Shown in pieces: positions 23,097-37,051 of a stretch of DNA of 64,000 nucleotides; positions within the stretch are counted from its first letter, which is position 1, and every line of letters starts with the position of its first letter. Source of the stretch: Prunus persica (taxonomy: Eukaryota > Streptophyta > Magnoliopsida > Rosales > Rosaceae); NCBI RefSeq assembly GCF_000346465.2, contig NC_034009.1, forward strand, positions 29,880,131-29,944,130. The letters run 5' to 3'. Made by a program: the position numbers and the translations under genes. Under the pieces are notes generated by a model, which saw only the letters and a program-made list of their open reading frames with translations, did no database searches and was not told the origin of the DNA.

Positions 23097-26000
23097 GGTC
23101 TGGTGGTGTAGGGAATTCGAGTGAGGGTTAGACTCTGAAGTGTGAAATGGGGTGCGGCTTGGAGAGGAGAGAAGTGATGTTTTAGTGAGAGGGTAATTTT
23201 GGTATTTTATGGGGCTTTGGTGTTGTGGGGCCCTGGAAATGGAGTCTGAAAGAGGAGAGAGATGATACTTTGATTGATTTTGCATTCATTTCTTTCCAGA
23301 GAATAGAATGAGGAGAGAGGGAGGGGGGGGGCGCAAAGGCAAAAGCCAGGCTGGAAAGACGCGTCGTTTTGTTAGTTGTGTTGGGGACAAAGGCGTGGCC
23401 ATCTTGTGGTGGATGGTTAAAGCTTTCACGGTAGGCATCAAATGGGCCGTACGATGGGAGGCGTACGGTGGACGTCATGTCGTCTCGTTCAAATGAATTA
23501 CTGGGATGAATTAATATAGGATTAGAGTAACAAGACGCCGCCTCGGCGTTGTTTAAGAGTTGAAGTTAGGGAATGTGGCCTGAAATTAGCAGCAAATAAG
23601 ATAAGATTTTTTTGTGACGTATCTATTTTGTGGGGAGCGATGGATGGATGGTAAAATGTAATTAAGGAAATGAATATGCAATGCAAATCCCAATACATTA
23701 CACGTGAATGCATCTGTATCTATTTTATAGGGAGCGATAGATGGATGGTAAAATGTAATTGAATGCTTTTGGATGTCAACATTAGATTAGGGATGAAAAT
23801 AAAGGCTAAAGAGGCTTCCGTGATTCAGTGATTAAAGCAGACACTTGCTACAAATGCACTCTACTGCTACTATTCTACTTGAATTTGATTTCGACCGTTG
23901 CATAATTTTGATAAATGGGAAAGCCATCAAGCCATGCATTGCATTATAAATTGAAGACCGTATAGAGTTGACGGTTTGGCCAGAAAATTAGGACAATGAG
24001 TTAACCTCTTGTATTGAATATCTCTTTTCGTATATTAAATTCATTTAAAATATATTTTTAAAACTATTTTTGTGTATATAAAAAATAAAATTAAAAGAGG
24101 GACCCAATAGATAGAAGCAACTCTAGACTAGCTTTGCCATCTTGATCTGGATGATGTACAGCTGGAAATGAGCGATTAAGAGGGTTCTGTGTTGTGCTGC
24201 TCCAACTGCCACATGGAATAAGATCCGTTATTCCATTCCGGCTGGCTTGGCAGCTAGACCTAGAATGCATATCATCGGTGGTTTCGCTTACGTTTGAGTA
24301 ATTGTGTAGTTGTGTTAATTATTTAAATGGCCATTGGCAATTTGGCAACATCGCCCCTGTTGTATTCTACATCATAGAAAACAAATATTAGAATTTCGTT
24401 GATTGGCAACCACCACGGACATTGGCAATAACTATCTACCTCGTAAATTAGTGATTCATTTGTTGTTGCGTCACATCAGTTGTCATATGAATGTGATGAA
24501 TCCCCCCAATTTTTATGCCATATGTAACAATTCGTTAAATTAATGAAAATTTGTCATGAAAATGTCACGACCATATATACATATATAAACCTCACCATGG
24601 TTCTGTTTGTGTATTTGTGTTACATGAATTTTTGATTTCTAAAAGTCATTCATTATTGATTGGTGCCACTGGAAAGCCTTGGCTATAACATACATAACAA
24701 GTCGATGTTAAAGGTATTATCATCAGAGTCATGTTTAATTAAATAATGTTAATGGGGACGTGATTTAACATGTTAAATGTGGACAGTTGTTGTTTTAAGA
24801 AATGCTTTTATATTTGTGGTATTTGTTTTGTATATTAAATTCTTAATTGACATGTCCTATTGTATTATTGTGTCACTCATAACACAATTCGAAAGGCAGG
24901 AATTGGTAGTTTTATTTGATACCTTAAGACTCTATTTGATTAACGGAACGGATTTGAGGGGAAATCACTTTTCATGTCATTTTTCATGTTTGGTAATCCT
25001 GTGAAAGTAACCGATAAATAACACTTTATTTCATTTCACATGTTTGGTTTGTGTAGGAATGTAAAACAAAGTTTGTTTAAAAATTTCAATACCAATATGA
25101 AATCAAATTTTAAAAAAAAACACATTTAATGCTATATTGTAATTCTAAATTATTAATAGGAGAGAATATGATCATGAAAAATGTGTACTTAATGTTGGCT
25201 TATTTTCCTAAACTTTTTCATGAGAAGGAAAACAAAACCCATGAGAGGAGAATGGCTTCATTTTTCTCCCTACTTTCCCATATGCAAGGAATTTCTCATT
25301 CTTGAACTTACCAAACATGAGAAAGCAATTTATTTTCTATCTTCAAACCTTCATTTTCATGAACCAAACGAACCTACTAATCATGACTCATCTCAAAATC
25401 AAATACTCAACCCACCCACCCACAGTACCCAAAGTCAGACTGACAGCCCACTCAGTTTTAAACCCGCCCCTCAGCCCACTTAGTTTGGTTTGGTGGGATA
25501 TACAAGTAGCCCACAAAAGCACACACACAGATAGAATCATTGCATATAGCTAAAGGTATGTACAATACGAAACCATTTGAGAGCGGAATTGTCGCGGAAA
25601 AGATGGAACTCATGGAATGCGACAAATCTAGAATAAGGTTGGGGAGGCAATCCTCACTTTTCAAAAATTCCCTCACAAAATATATGTACTTTATATACAA
25701 ACAATATTTTACTTTAATGTATTATAAATCACAAAAGAGAGAATTCAAATTCGGGTATCGATTGAAAAATACATCCGTTCTAATCAACTTAGTTAAGTCC
25801 ATATTTGCTATTCATTAAGAGTTATTCATGCCAAAAATCATATGAATCAAAGGTTATTTGAAAATCTATAATATGCAAAAGAAAATGCACTTCATTACAT
25901 AACACTAAATGAGAATGTGGGATAGTTAAATGACCAAACAATGTCCAATTAATCCGATTTTTTGTATAAATAATCTTTGAAGGAAAGCCTTAAAATTACA

Positions 26001-27474
26001 CAATTTGGATGATTGATTTACTTTACATAATTATAATATTTTTATTTAAAACAAAACAAAGACATTCTTTACTACAGAAAGCGTTTTACTAGGTTTTGAA
26101 ATGAAGAATATTAAACAAGAGGTAAGTCGATGACATAACAGTGATTTGTCTCTATATTTGGGCACGATAGAATTATTTGTCTCTAATGTTTTTAATTGCA
26201 GAAAACAACAAACCATAGGTCACGGATACACAGAGAGTTCAACACAACTCCAAGCATCCATAAATACAAGGCAACAACTAGCAAACAAGGCACAAGTAAT
26301 TATTTTAAATAACACGGTGGATTAGTTTAGAAGAGACAGGCCTGTTAATTAGTGGAATAATTAAGCATATTAATATCAGTTGAGTGTGTAGCAGAGCTGA
26401 GGGCGGCGGTTGGGTTGGGTGACTGTCGGAATTTATTTATACCCTTCAAATCAAAATTAATAATTATAATTTGTAATTAATTTCGTTTTAATTAATAAAT
26501 ATAATGAAGCAACGTGGGTTTTGTCCCATCTCTAAGTGCTATTGCAAGTTGCAAGGGAAATTTCGTCTGGTAGTAGGAACGCGCGAAAAAACAGAAGGGA
26601 AAAAGGAAAAAGGCTTGTATAATGTTGTGTTGGCTTGCATGGCTGCCAGCCTAAGAAAAAGAAAGCCACTGTATATTTAATGGAAGATGCAGACGTAGTC
26701 AAACGTATATTGGGGCTTTCAACAATCGTCTGGTTTGTGTTGGGTCCCACCTCATTCCATCGGTTTCAGTGCAAGACTGAACCCGGATGAGGAGAGAGCC
26801 ATGGCCATCCTCCTCCTGCTACTCTGCAATTTCCGAATTTTGGGTTTCCGGCTTCCCAAGTTCCGATCATCATACTCTACTATTCTCTCACGTGAGGCCT
26901 GCTGTGCTCTACTATTTGACAAGGTCCTTTTCATTTCGTTTTATTTATTTAATATTTCCACACCCAAAATAAATAAAACACTTTAATCACTTCAAAATTT
27001 GACAAACCCTTTCCCATTTATGGACAGCCACTAAGCCCTCCTTCCTCAGCATCACACCAGCAAGGCCATTTTAAGTCTGTTCACCCAAAATAACAAACAA
27101 ATCTTCTTTAATTAATTAAAAATATCTTATATCTGTAAAGTAAGTGGTAAGTTTGCGTTAAGTCTCAATCCCTGATTTAACTCCCCAAATCAGTACTATT
27201 TAATTAATTAATTAATTCGTTAACTACCGAACCACCACTACTGAAATAAGTCGACTCACTCGACCCCAAGTCCAAATCTGGACCAGCATTCACTTTCCTT
27301 CTATTCTATTATTCATTCGTCTTCCCCGCTAATCTCGCCTTCCAATCTCCGCCTTTTCTTCTTTCTTTCTTCTTTTTTTTTACCTCCAATTTCATCAGTG
27401 TCAATCAGTCATGTCCTAAACACTCATCCCACTCCCTCCAAAAAACAGAAAAAAGAAAAAAAGAAAAGAAAAGA
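23097..27474. other. Divergent intergenic region between GATL3-like and RLP4-like genes
   Basis: About 4.4 kb. The two ends hold the promoters and leaders of the flanking genes. The interior is AT-rich, with a pair of direct repeats (23620-23664 and 23717-23760). The stretch about 24930-25390 has words such as CATGTTTGGT and ACCAAACATGAG that recall old MITE ends. CT-rich sequence (27345-27475) precedes the RLP start codon and is likely its leader. No ORF here looks like a gene. Confidence 0.5.
23620..23760. repeat. Pair of about 45-bp direct repeats
   Basis: TATCTATTTTGTGGGGAGCG...GGATGGTAAAATGTAATT at 23620-23664 recurs as TATCTATTTTATAGGGAGCG...GGATGGTAAAATGTAATT at 23717-23760, with a few mismatches and 52 bases between. 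Confidence 0.9.
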
Positions 27475-30400
27475 ATGAGCCTCGTCTTCTTCCTCCTCTC
27501 CCTCTCTCTCTTCATCTCCTCCTCCTCCTCCTCTGCCTCACCTTATCCCTACGGTAACAACCTCCACCCTCCACACTCCACAACCATTACGCGCATTCTT
27601 TCTCTCTCTCTCTCTCTGACCAACTACTTTAACCAACTCTGTAACTGTCACTAACTCTACTTCTTCTTTCTTTCACAGGAGGACTCTCCTACCACATAGA
27701 CTGCGGTGGCCCCACCGACTCCGTCGACCCATTCAACACCGCGTGGCTCTCCGACCGCTTCTTCACTGGCGGCGCCACCTCCGTCGTCTCCGAGCCCCTC
27801 CAGTTCCGCCACCCCCAGGAGAAGACCCTCCGCTACTTCCCCCTCTCCGCCGGCAAGAAGAATTGCTACATCATCCCCAATTTGCCCTCCGGCCGCTACT
27901 ACATCCGCACCTTCACCGTCTACGACAACTACGACGGCAAGTCCCACTCCCCCTCCTTCGACGTCTCCGTCGAGGGCACTTTGGTCTTTTCCTGGCGCTC
28001 CCCTTGGCCCGAGGACCTCGCCCGCACCGGCGCTTACTCCGATCTCTTCGCATTCGTCTCCGACTCCCAGGCCGATGTCTGCTTCTACAGCATTGCCACC
28101 GACCCTCCCGTCATCGGATCTCTCCAGCTCATCCGGGTCGACCCCGCCTCCTACGACGCTGTTTCTATCGGCCAAAACTACATTCTCGTCAACTACGGCC
28201 GCTTCACCTGCGGCTCCGATCAGTTCGGCCCCGGCTTCAGCAACGACACCGATCTCTTCGGCCGCTCCTGGCAAAACGACAAGGACGTCCGATCCACCGA
28301 CGACGATTCCACGGTCCGATCGCTGTCCACAAGAAACACCATTGCCAACACGGACCACAGCCCTAACTATTTCCCGATGAAATTGTACCAGACGGCGACG
28401 TTGGTCGACGGCAAAGGACTGGTGTACGAATTGCAGGTGGACGCGAAGCTCGATTACTTGTTGTGGTTCCATTTCGCAGAGATCGATTCGAGCGTGACCA
28501 AGTCGGGGCAGAGAGTGTTCGATATACTCATCAACGGCAAGAATGTTAATCGAATTGACATATTCAAGGAGGTCGGGAACTTCGCGGCTTATTCATGGAG
28601 ATACACTGTCAAGAATTTGAGCAGCACGGTGCTGAGCGTGAAGCTTCAGAGTGTGGCGGGTGCGGCGTTGATCAGTGGGCTTGAGAACTACGCTCTGGTT
28701 CCGGCTGATGTTGCGACGGTTCCAGAACAAGGTATAATTAATCCCAATTTATTATTTAATTGTTTGATTAATGATGAAAGCCTTGAAGGATTATGATTGG
28801 TTTGCAGTGGTTGCTATGAGAGCATTGAAGGATTCACTTCGCATTCCTGATAGAATGGGGTGGAATGGTGATCCTTGTGCTCCTACGAATTGGGATGCTT
28901 GGGAGGGAGTTACATGCCATCTGAATAAGAATGAAACCGCCCTCGTCATATCTCGAATGTAAGAAATATATTCTCTTAATCTTTGTTTTCTTTTCAATTT
29001 CAAACCTTAACCCGATGCAAATCACTGGCCAATGCATTACACATTCAAGTAATTATATCACGTATTTCAGTGATCTTGGAAGTCAAGGCTTGAAAGGGTT
29101 TATCAGTGACCAGATTAGTCTCTTGTCAAACTTGGCAAGCCTGTAAGTATCAACTGCAAAACTACTTTTTGGTGGATATCCTTTACAGCTTCAGCTTATA
29201 CTGTTTTTGTTTTTTAAATATAAATATACAGGAACTTAAGCTCTAATTCTTTGGGGGGCACATTACCATCTGGTCTAGGCCAAAAATCTCTCAACAAGCT
29301 GTAAGTCCCACTCATGTTGCTGCCATGTCAGTAGAAATACTTATTGATCTTTGTTGTGAAAGATAAATTCTATTTTGATGTTCTTGTGTAACTGAAAACT
29401 GTTCCTTAAGGGAACATCTCCTGGCTGAGCATCTATTTTGATTCAGTTGAGCATAATCTTACTTTTATTGTTTTCTTATATCCCTTCCCTGTGTGACTTG
29501 AAAAAACTGTATTCCATTGTTCGTATGCATTATTTTTCTATTTTACAATTCAAGAAGTAACGTGGATTGTGTTTTTCTTCTGCTTCACTGATGAAACAAG
29601 TTTACCAAGCAGTTTGGAATCCTTTCTTCAAAAGCAATTTTCTTGGCCCCTTTCTTACTCTTCTTCTAAATAACATTTCTCTGTCATCAATTCACTTAGG
29701 AGTTGCATCTGTTTGAAGATTATAATATTTGTTTTGGTTGTCATATCAGTTTCGATGTGTATATTTATTATTAGCCTTCTTCATGGTAGCTTCAGTGTGA
29801 TAAACAAACCTGCGAAATCTTCTGCTGAACTCTTTTCTGGAAAAGTTCCTCCTTTTCCTTTCTCACAAAAACTCTGTTATATTTAAGTTTTGCAAAGTGA
29901 TAGCACGCCTGTTAATTTCGTATGTTAACATTTTCTGATGTTTGCTTTTATTTTTCTAGTCGTTTATGTGCTTCCGAGTTATTATTTATTTTTAGTACAC
30001 TGCTATTTTGTAGGGATTTGTCAGACAATCAATTTTCCGGGTCTATACCACAGAGTTTAGCCACTTCAAATCTTCAGCTTGTGTAAGTAGTTTCCTTGTA
30101 TATTTGTGTCCATCATTTGGTGATAATGGAGCTTTGTTCCATTGTGCTTTTCGCAATCAATAGGCATTCTTCTACTGAAATGTTACCAACACTCAAGCCA
30201 AGTATGTTAAATATATGTTGTTGAGTAAAACACACTACACTCCACACAGTAAGTTCTTGTTAATCTGCGAGGGACAAATGCATTAGTTTGGAAAGGTGTC
30301 AATACTTTCTTACTAGCCTTGTCGTTTGTGGATGTTTTATAGGAATTCTTAAGCTAATATTTTATCATTCATATATAAAGTATGTAATTTCCATTAACTA

Positions 30401-31668
30401 ACAATGTGAAAGAAGCATTGCCTGGATTAGCCTGACGCTTTCCATGTGTTTATTTCTATATTGTTAATGCACATTCTCTGTTCACAGGCTAATGAATAAT
30501 AACTTATTGGAAGGCCAAGTACCAGAGGAGTTGTATTCGATTGGTGTGCATGGTGGATCTATTGAGTATGTCGTAATTTAATTTTATATTATTAGTTTCT
30601 CCTTTTGACATATGATTTCAAATTTTGATGAAGCTCTAAGTTCTCTCTATACTTGTATGTATGCTTGTTGGTTTGGTAAGGTTTAAAATGTAATATGTAT
30701 GTATATATTGTTTTACCAGCAAACTTATATGAAACCTGCTGTATTACTTTGAAAAAGACACTGAATACTGTCCAAATTTTGCTATTGGTATTAAAACATT
30801 TTTGGTTCCTGTGGCTGTACTTCAAAACATGGGCTATAGCCTGGCATTCTTTTTTATTTTGTTGGCCATTGGGTTGGCTGGCCTTGGGGGTTCAGATTTG
30901 TAATCTATTAGGAGATGAACCAAAGACCTCTTTCTTGAAAGAGGGATGATGAGTTGTGTTACAAACCTTGTCTAGGAGTTACATCAGTTCGCAAGAACCT
31001 ATTAATGTTTATCACATGCGTTGCATTTACTTTCTTTGTTTCTGTTGGTTAAGATTAATCTGGAATGTAGGTTTTTGTTGCATGTTTAACCAATGAGCTA
31101 CTGTGTTTCTTTGACAGTCTCTACGGTAACAAAGGTTTATGTGGGGTACCATCTTTGCCTGATTGCCCTCTATTTTGGGAAAATGGTGGCTTATCTAAGA
31201 AGGGTAAAATTGCAATAGCCGTATCATGTGTTTTTGGTTTCTGTCTGCTGCTGTTGGTGTTATACATAATCTGCATCCGAAGGCGTAGGAATGATTATGA
31301 CTTTGGCCTACCTCAAGACTTAATGTGTGAGTATGAAATAAGTTCAATCTTATTTAGATTTTGTTATTTAGTTGCATTCTTAAACTATTTTAGCATTTGG
31401 TTTCCTTGTGACAGCCAGAAATACTTTTTTATTCATGTGGGAATTCTTAGACATTATTGGCTAATCAGATAGTTGGATATAATGCTTTAATTTTTTGAAA
31501 TTCTTCTACTGACAGGTTCTTTCTCTTGTTTTGTTTTTTTTTAAATTAATGGCTTTTCTTCCAGCACTTGCTGCTAAGAGAAACAGATATCAGAGACAGA
31601 AGTCCTTGATGCTTCTTGAAATGGAGAGCCAACATGCCAAGGCATTAACACCTTTTACTCCCCGGTAA
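27475..31668 (+). CDS. RLP4-like: Malectin-like and LRR receptor-like protein without kinase (RLP4 type)
   Basis: Nine exons: 27475-27553, 27679-28731, 28808-28958, 29071-29142, 29232-29300, 30014-30082, 30488-30565, 31118-31326, 31565-31668; predicted 627 residues. Order: signal peptide (FFLLSLSLFISSSSSSA), malectin-like di-glucose-binding domain (about 27-375, starting YHIDCGG), the LRR N-cap (WNGDPCAPTNWDAWEGVTC), about four LRRs, each ending at an exon border (LNLSSNSLGGTLPSG, LDLSDNQFSGSIPQS). Then NKGLCG, one membrane span (about 554-577) and an arginine-rich start to a short tail of about 50 residues with no kinase. It should sit in the plasma membrane and may work with a receptor kinase. 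Arabidopsis has two such genes, RLP4 (At1g28340) and At1g25570; because the second lies between TEM1 and SOG1, it may be the true counterpart. Confidence 0.93.
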
Positions 31669-33534
31669 CGAAGTGTTTTCTCGAAGAAGAAAGTAGCAAA
31701 CTTAACACTCACTTACCAAGAAGACGTACAATGAGGAACTTGATAGTGTTTTGTACAAAGTTCTCGATTATGATGTGGACAGCAGCACCCCTGCTTCTGA
31801 AGTCGGCTTCATGGTTTTTGCATTTTGGAACAATTGTTCAGGCATGAAGTCTTCCGGAAGCCAGTCCGCAGAATACAATGGATCAAAAATTTTGACTGAC
31901 GAAACGAAATGCATAAGGCCCCAGCCATCTTATACCAAAGTCTCAGCATTTGTTGGATATATTGATGTAAATTTATAGTTGAGTGCGTGAAATGGAACTC
32001 ACAATTCTACCAACTGGTCGCTGTTTCATTGTTACTGATTTCTGGTCTAATTTTCCCCTCCCACACTAAATCTACATGCACTGACTGATCTTTAGTCAGA
32101 TTAGTATTTGCCTGCAGAAATGTGTAATTTTTGTAGTGGATTTTCATAACGCTAATTTAAGCAACTGGCAGGCTTGTTCTTTCTGATGAATAATTGAGGT
32201 AAACCCCTGAAAATATAGTCTTCCTTTTTTCTTATTTTTCACTAAGATACGCTTTTCTACCGTTTGTTATTATCTGCTGCGGTTGTGAACTGAGTTTCAA
32301 CCTTGATACGCAATTAGCAGTGTCTTCTGGTGGATTTTCCTCTAGTACAGTTCCAATCCAATTATCCACGAGAGGAAAAAGTTTTCATATGTGCCTAATA
32401 ATGAGAAAGTAAGAGCTCAACTATTTTTGTTTATTAGGGACATAAAATATTGTTGCTTAGCGTGATAGAATTTTCACCTGTGTTTGGTAGAAAAAGTTAT
32501 AAATAAAAAAAATTTAATCATTATAATAATTTATAAAATTGAAAAAATAAGTATCCAGTCATATATTTTGAATCAACTAATCAACATACAAAGCAGCAGG
32601 TAATGGAATTCTTAACCTGATGACCTCCCAAAGTGTGAGATTAGATTAGCTGCCATTTTGACAAAGATATTGCAAAAGTCATCATTTCATCACTGGAAAC
32701 CACAAATTAAAACTTGCAAATTACAAATTAGGCAGCCCGTTTGGAAGAGAGAGAGAGAGAGAGACCCGGGCGCTGTAAAACAAAGACCACATGACCTGAT
32801 CTCATCTCTCTCTACAGCTAGCTCATTCTTCATGTCAACGTTCCAAATTTGAATGGATATTTATTTAGACTTTGATTTAGAATAGCAGCAAAACCAGCAA
32901 CCAAAACCAACACAAATTATATATATCTTCTCATCCAGAGACCTATAGTGTCTGAATAAAAAGGAATCTCTCATGCTTTCACACATGACTTGTTGCAAAT
33001 TGTCAAAAATTAAAGTTAATTAATTGAGCTGATCACGATTATCAACTCGCTGGGATGGGATTAATTGCTATTAAACAAGTCCTTAAGCATTGCATGCAGT
33101 CCTTAAATTATGCTTATCAACAATAATCCACGTTGGCCTGTCTCTTTCAGTTTGAGCGGACTTTGAGTCATGGGTCTTTGCTTCTTGGACTGCTTCTCTG
33201 CTTGTTCAAAAGAATATGATGCATCATCATGTCATGTCTTCAAATAATCTCAATTTCCAATCATTAATTAATACAACTATTCAAGTACTAATAAGACCAA
33301 ATGACTTTGATTATGGTTAATCCCGCCACAATCAGTTTGATGGTTAAGCAAACACTTATCACTTAATATCTGATTAGGCCAATTCAATTCATCAGAATGA
33401 AGTGAGAAAACCCAAGTTTCTCTATCAAGCAACACTAACCATGTGTTAATTATTTGCACTTCACTTATCGTTAATTAGTAGGGTTTGCAATTTGCAGCCT
33501 ACGACTTTGTCAACAAGCAGACTTGGGAGGGAGG

Positions 33535-33540
<6 letters not shown>

Positions 33541-33576
<36 letters not shown>

Positions 33577-33655
33577 AAGTGGCCCAACTTGGTCAGGTCA
33601 GGTTTGATTGAAAACAAATGATCAAATGGGATGGTGGTGGTGGTGGTGGTGGTGG
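33541..33655. repeat. (GA)n and (GGT)n microsatellites
   Basis: A 34-base GA run (33541-33574), preceded by GGGA units, and a GGT run at about 33632-33655 lie about 60 bases apart in the long intergenic region. Confidence 0.9.
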
Positions 33656-36600
33656 CGGCATCAACCTAACAAAATGTATGGTTTACAAATTCCCAAGAAT
33701 AAGTATTAAAGTAGAGAAGAAGAGAGCTGCGTTGAGCTTTTGACTTTGGACACCATACCATCAAAACAAACAAATTCATCAAATGAAACCGCAAGTTTGA
33801 GTTGACTCTCCTTTTAATACAAGGTTTGGCGACGACTTTGAGACGTACAACTTAAATTAAAGACTTGAATTGGTTTTTGGTTTTGCATTATTATTTTCTT
33901 TATTCTTGTTGTTTTTGAGTGTGATATTTCCACGTCCAACCACCCTTCTGGATCAGAGTCAGATATTATATTTTGACTTTGAATTAATAAATTTATTAAT
34001 TAGACATTTAAATTCGATTATTAATTCAAAACCAAAATAAACCCTTGTGAATTAATTATTAATTCCCAATTACAAATTACAATGAATGAACGAAAGAAAG
34101 AAAGAAAAAATCTATTTAAAATTCCATGATATTTTAAGATGAGTTTTACTCCACTGGTTAACCCCCTGATTAGACCGATTCACCACATACCTTAACTTCC
34201 AATTCAAAACAGTAATTAGTGTTCCCTTAATTAGTAATCCACGAAATTAAGAAAATAGTTTGGCATACGACTTGTTGACTTGCTTGCTTGACCTCGTGTT
34301 TTGCGTATTATATTTTCTTAATGACTTGGTTACTGTCTCATCTCACTCACCCACATAATTTGGCAAGTGTGTGTTTATAAATTATAAAAATAAAAATATT
34401 GGCAGGTAGTGGTGGCATGGCATGGCGGGGTGATGACGTTGCACTGAGTGAGAAAGGTAAATGCTTATCTGCAACAGAAGAAAACAAAACACAATCACAA
34501 TCGCTTCCTATTTGTTTTGTTTTGTTTTGTTGCCATATATTTTGGCAAATTGAAATTGGTAGCCAGCCAACCACAAACCCCAACCCAAGTGGCAAGGCTT
34601 AATTTGACTATGAGGCTTAACTTCATGCGTGCCATGTCGGCAACATAAATAACCTCACATTAGTCCATTACTAATAATATACTGGGACCCACTTGCATTT
34701 GGGGAAAGCTTTGCCTCACTGTTGTTATCTTTTCCATCTAAATGTCATTAGTTGCTGATTTAACCCTAAGAAAATATGTTCTTCATTTTTCTTTTTCCTC
34801 TTGCAATACAACGGGTTTAGTCGAAATATGAATAGAAACTCTTGAGAGTTTTGTTAGAGATAAGTAAGTCACGCATGTAATACACGTTTACGATTGACGG
34901 TCAATTCACGCATAATTCTTCTATGTGAAATATAAAGAATCCATCATGTCAAAATAAAACTATATTAAGCCGACATTGAAATGCAAATGATTCTGTGATT
35001 GAGAGAATTTGAGAGCGGACAATCATTAAAGCATGAAGAAAGAAAGAAAAAAAAGCCAAAAAGCCCAAAATATCATTCAAATTCAGTTGATCAAGTCAAA
35101 ATCAGTGAGACCCCATTGCTTCAATTTGTGGGTCAAAAGACTTGAAACAGTGCAGGTGTATCTAGAAGCGAATAATATTCTCAGTTATTATTTTTTTCTA
35201 CACTATCTCTCTAGATCTAGCTAGCTAGCTAGCAATGTGACTGGTGTGAACTGTGGGTATGGAAAGAACACTGCCAAGGAAGTCTTTGTGAGGCATGGCC
35301 TCTCAGCCAATGGGATGAGTTATGTGGCACACAGGGGACAGTGGGGCCCAAAACCCAAGGACCAATGGTTGTATTGCATTTGCTTTTGTTTGAGTCAACA
35401 AAAGCAACTTCTAGTTACATATGATATGACCCTACTTCTTTACAGCCTAGTTGCTCACCTAATGTAAACCTCATTATTGGTCCTCGCTTGCAAACAATGT
35501 GGCTGCCTACTTGCCTACTTGCCTACTTGCCTACTTATCATTTTCGTTTCATTTACTTCTAAACAAATTTATAAAGAATCTTCTACACTCCAATATATAT
35601 ATAAGCTTCTTTGACCAACTTCCATTTTTTCTCACTAGGGTTTAGCTGGACTTATGCGTTGATTTCCTGCCTTGTTTTATTTAATCTCTCTCTTCCGGTT
35701 TTGATGCTAATTAACCTCACTCTTAGTTTGAATTTTAATGCCCTAAGACTAGTTTATAAAAGATAAACTACTAATCAACTAAGTCAGGAATTATGTTTAA
35801 TCGTGTTCGTTAAGTAACATATAATTCTCGTTTATAATTTTCAAATAACATATTCTCAAGTTTACTATTTTAATCAACAGATCTAAACCACATATGTAGT
35901 TTCAAATTTAAGTTAAAAACTTTGCAATGGATTAATACATGACTAAATTAATTACACAGTCTCAGTACGAGTAGTAGGGTTTGAGTGGTGATATACGATC
36001 ACGTGGTTTTGACCCGAAAGGGGTGGGTCATTGTCCACGTCGGTAGAGGATCGGGCAACGGTCAAGGATCTCATGATATCACTCGGTTTTACTGATTTCC
36101 TTTTTTCTCTAATTTTGTGATTAATTAATTTTAATTGGCCCCTAGTTATATTATTATATTCTTTGTATTTGTTGGTGGAGTGTTGCTTGCGTGTGAACAG
36201 ACAACGGATGGAAAGAAACAAGTTGGACGATAAGAAACAAACAACAAATGGCGAAGCAAATAATGCGTGTTCTTGACGTGGCGGAAAAATTCCACCCCCC
36301 AAGAAAATTAATATTTGGAAATATCATTTTCCCCATGTTTGTCCCATAACCATTTCTTTTTTCTTTTTTCTTTTTCTTTTTCTTTTTTTAATTGAAGAAA
36401 ATATTTACTTCCGCGTTTCTTTTCGCACAACTGGTGCAAATTGCCAAAAATAAAATAGGGCCGGGGTTTTCACCTGTTTTTGGGGACCAGTGGTCCAGCT
36501 CCACCTTGCATCTGGCAACTGGCAAGCCTTGTCAATAATGTCACTCTTAAAACACCTCCCCTTGATAAGTTTTGCATTATTTTGTATTTTCATGTGTTAA

Positions 36601-36713
36601 TTAAGCACACTAATCCACCATTAGTGACTGAAAATATGAGATAAAAATTGACATTTTATGCCATTCTTTCGTGCAAGTTGGTTAGGACAATGAACTTACT
36701 TCTTTGTATTCAG

Positions 36714-36991
36714 TAGGGTGGGGCATCAAAACCGGAATACCGAAATTGTCCCGAAATCGTGCCAATCTCGTGTCATCCCATTTGGTGTTAAAGTGTAAAT
36801 AGGATGATATCGTGTCATCCCGTTACTGTTTGGCACGGCACCGATTCCAAATTTGTGATCACATTTGGTGCCATACCGTACCGATTAGTACCAAGTAAAT
36901 AATAAACCCCAATTTCAGATTCCTCCTCTCCCACGAATATTTCGACTCTTCCAACTTTGTTTCCTCCGTCTCCCTTCTCTTCTCCTTTCCT

Positions 36992-37051
<60 letters not shown>

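Noticed and set aside
24930..25390. Possible hAT-like MITE with GTTTGGT/ACCAAAC words
   Set aside because: Ends are only loosely complementary, and I found no 8-bp target duplication.
27657..28472. Minus-strand 271-codon frame and plus-strand 207- and 224-codon frames over the malectin exon
   Set aside because: Low-complexity translations (Val/Gly or Pro/Ser/Arg) caused by C-ending codons of the true frame.
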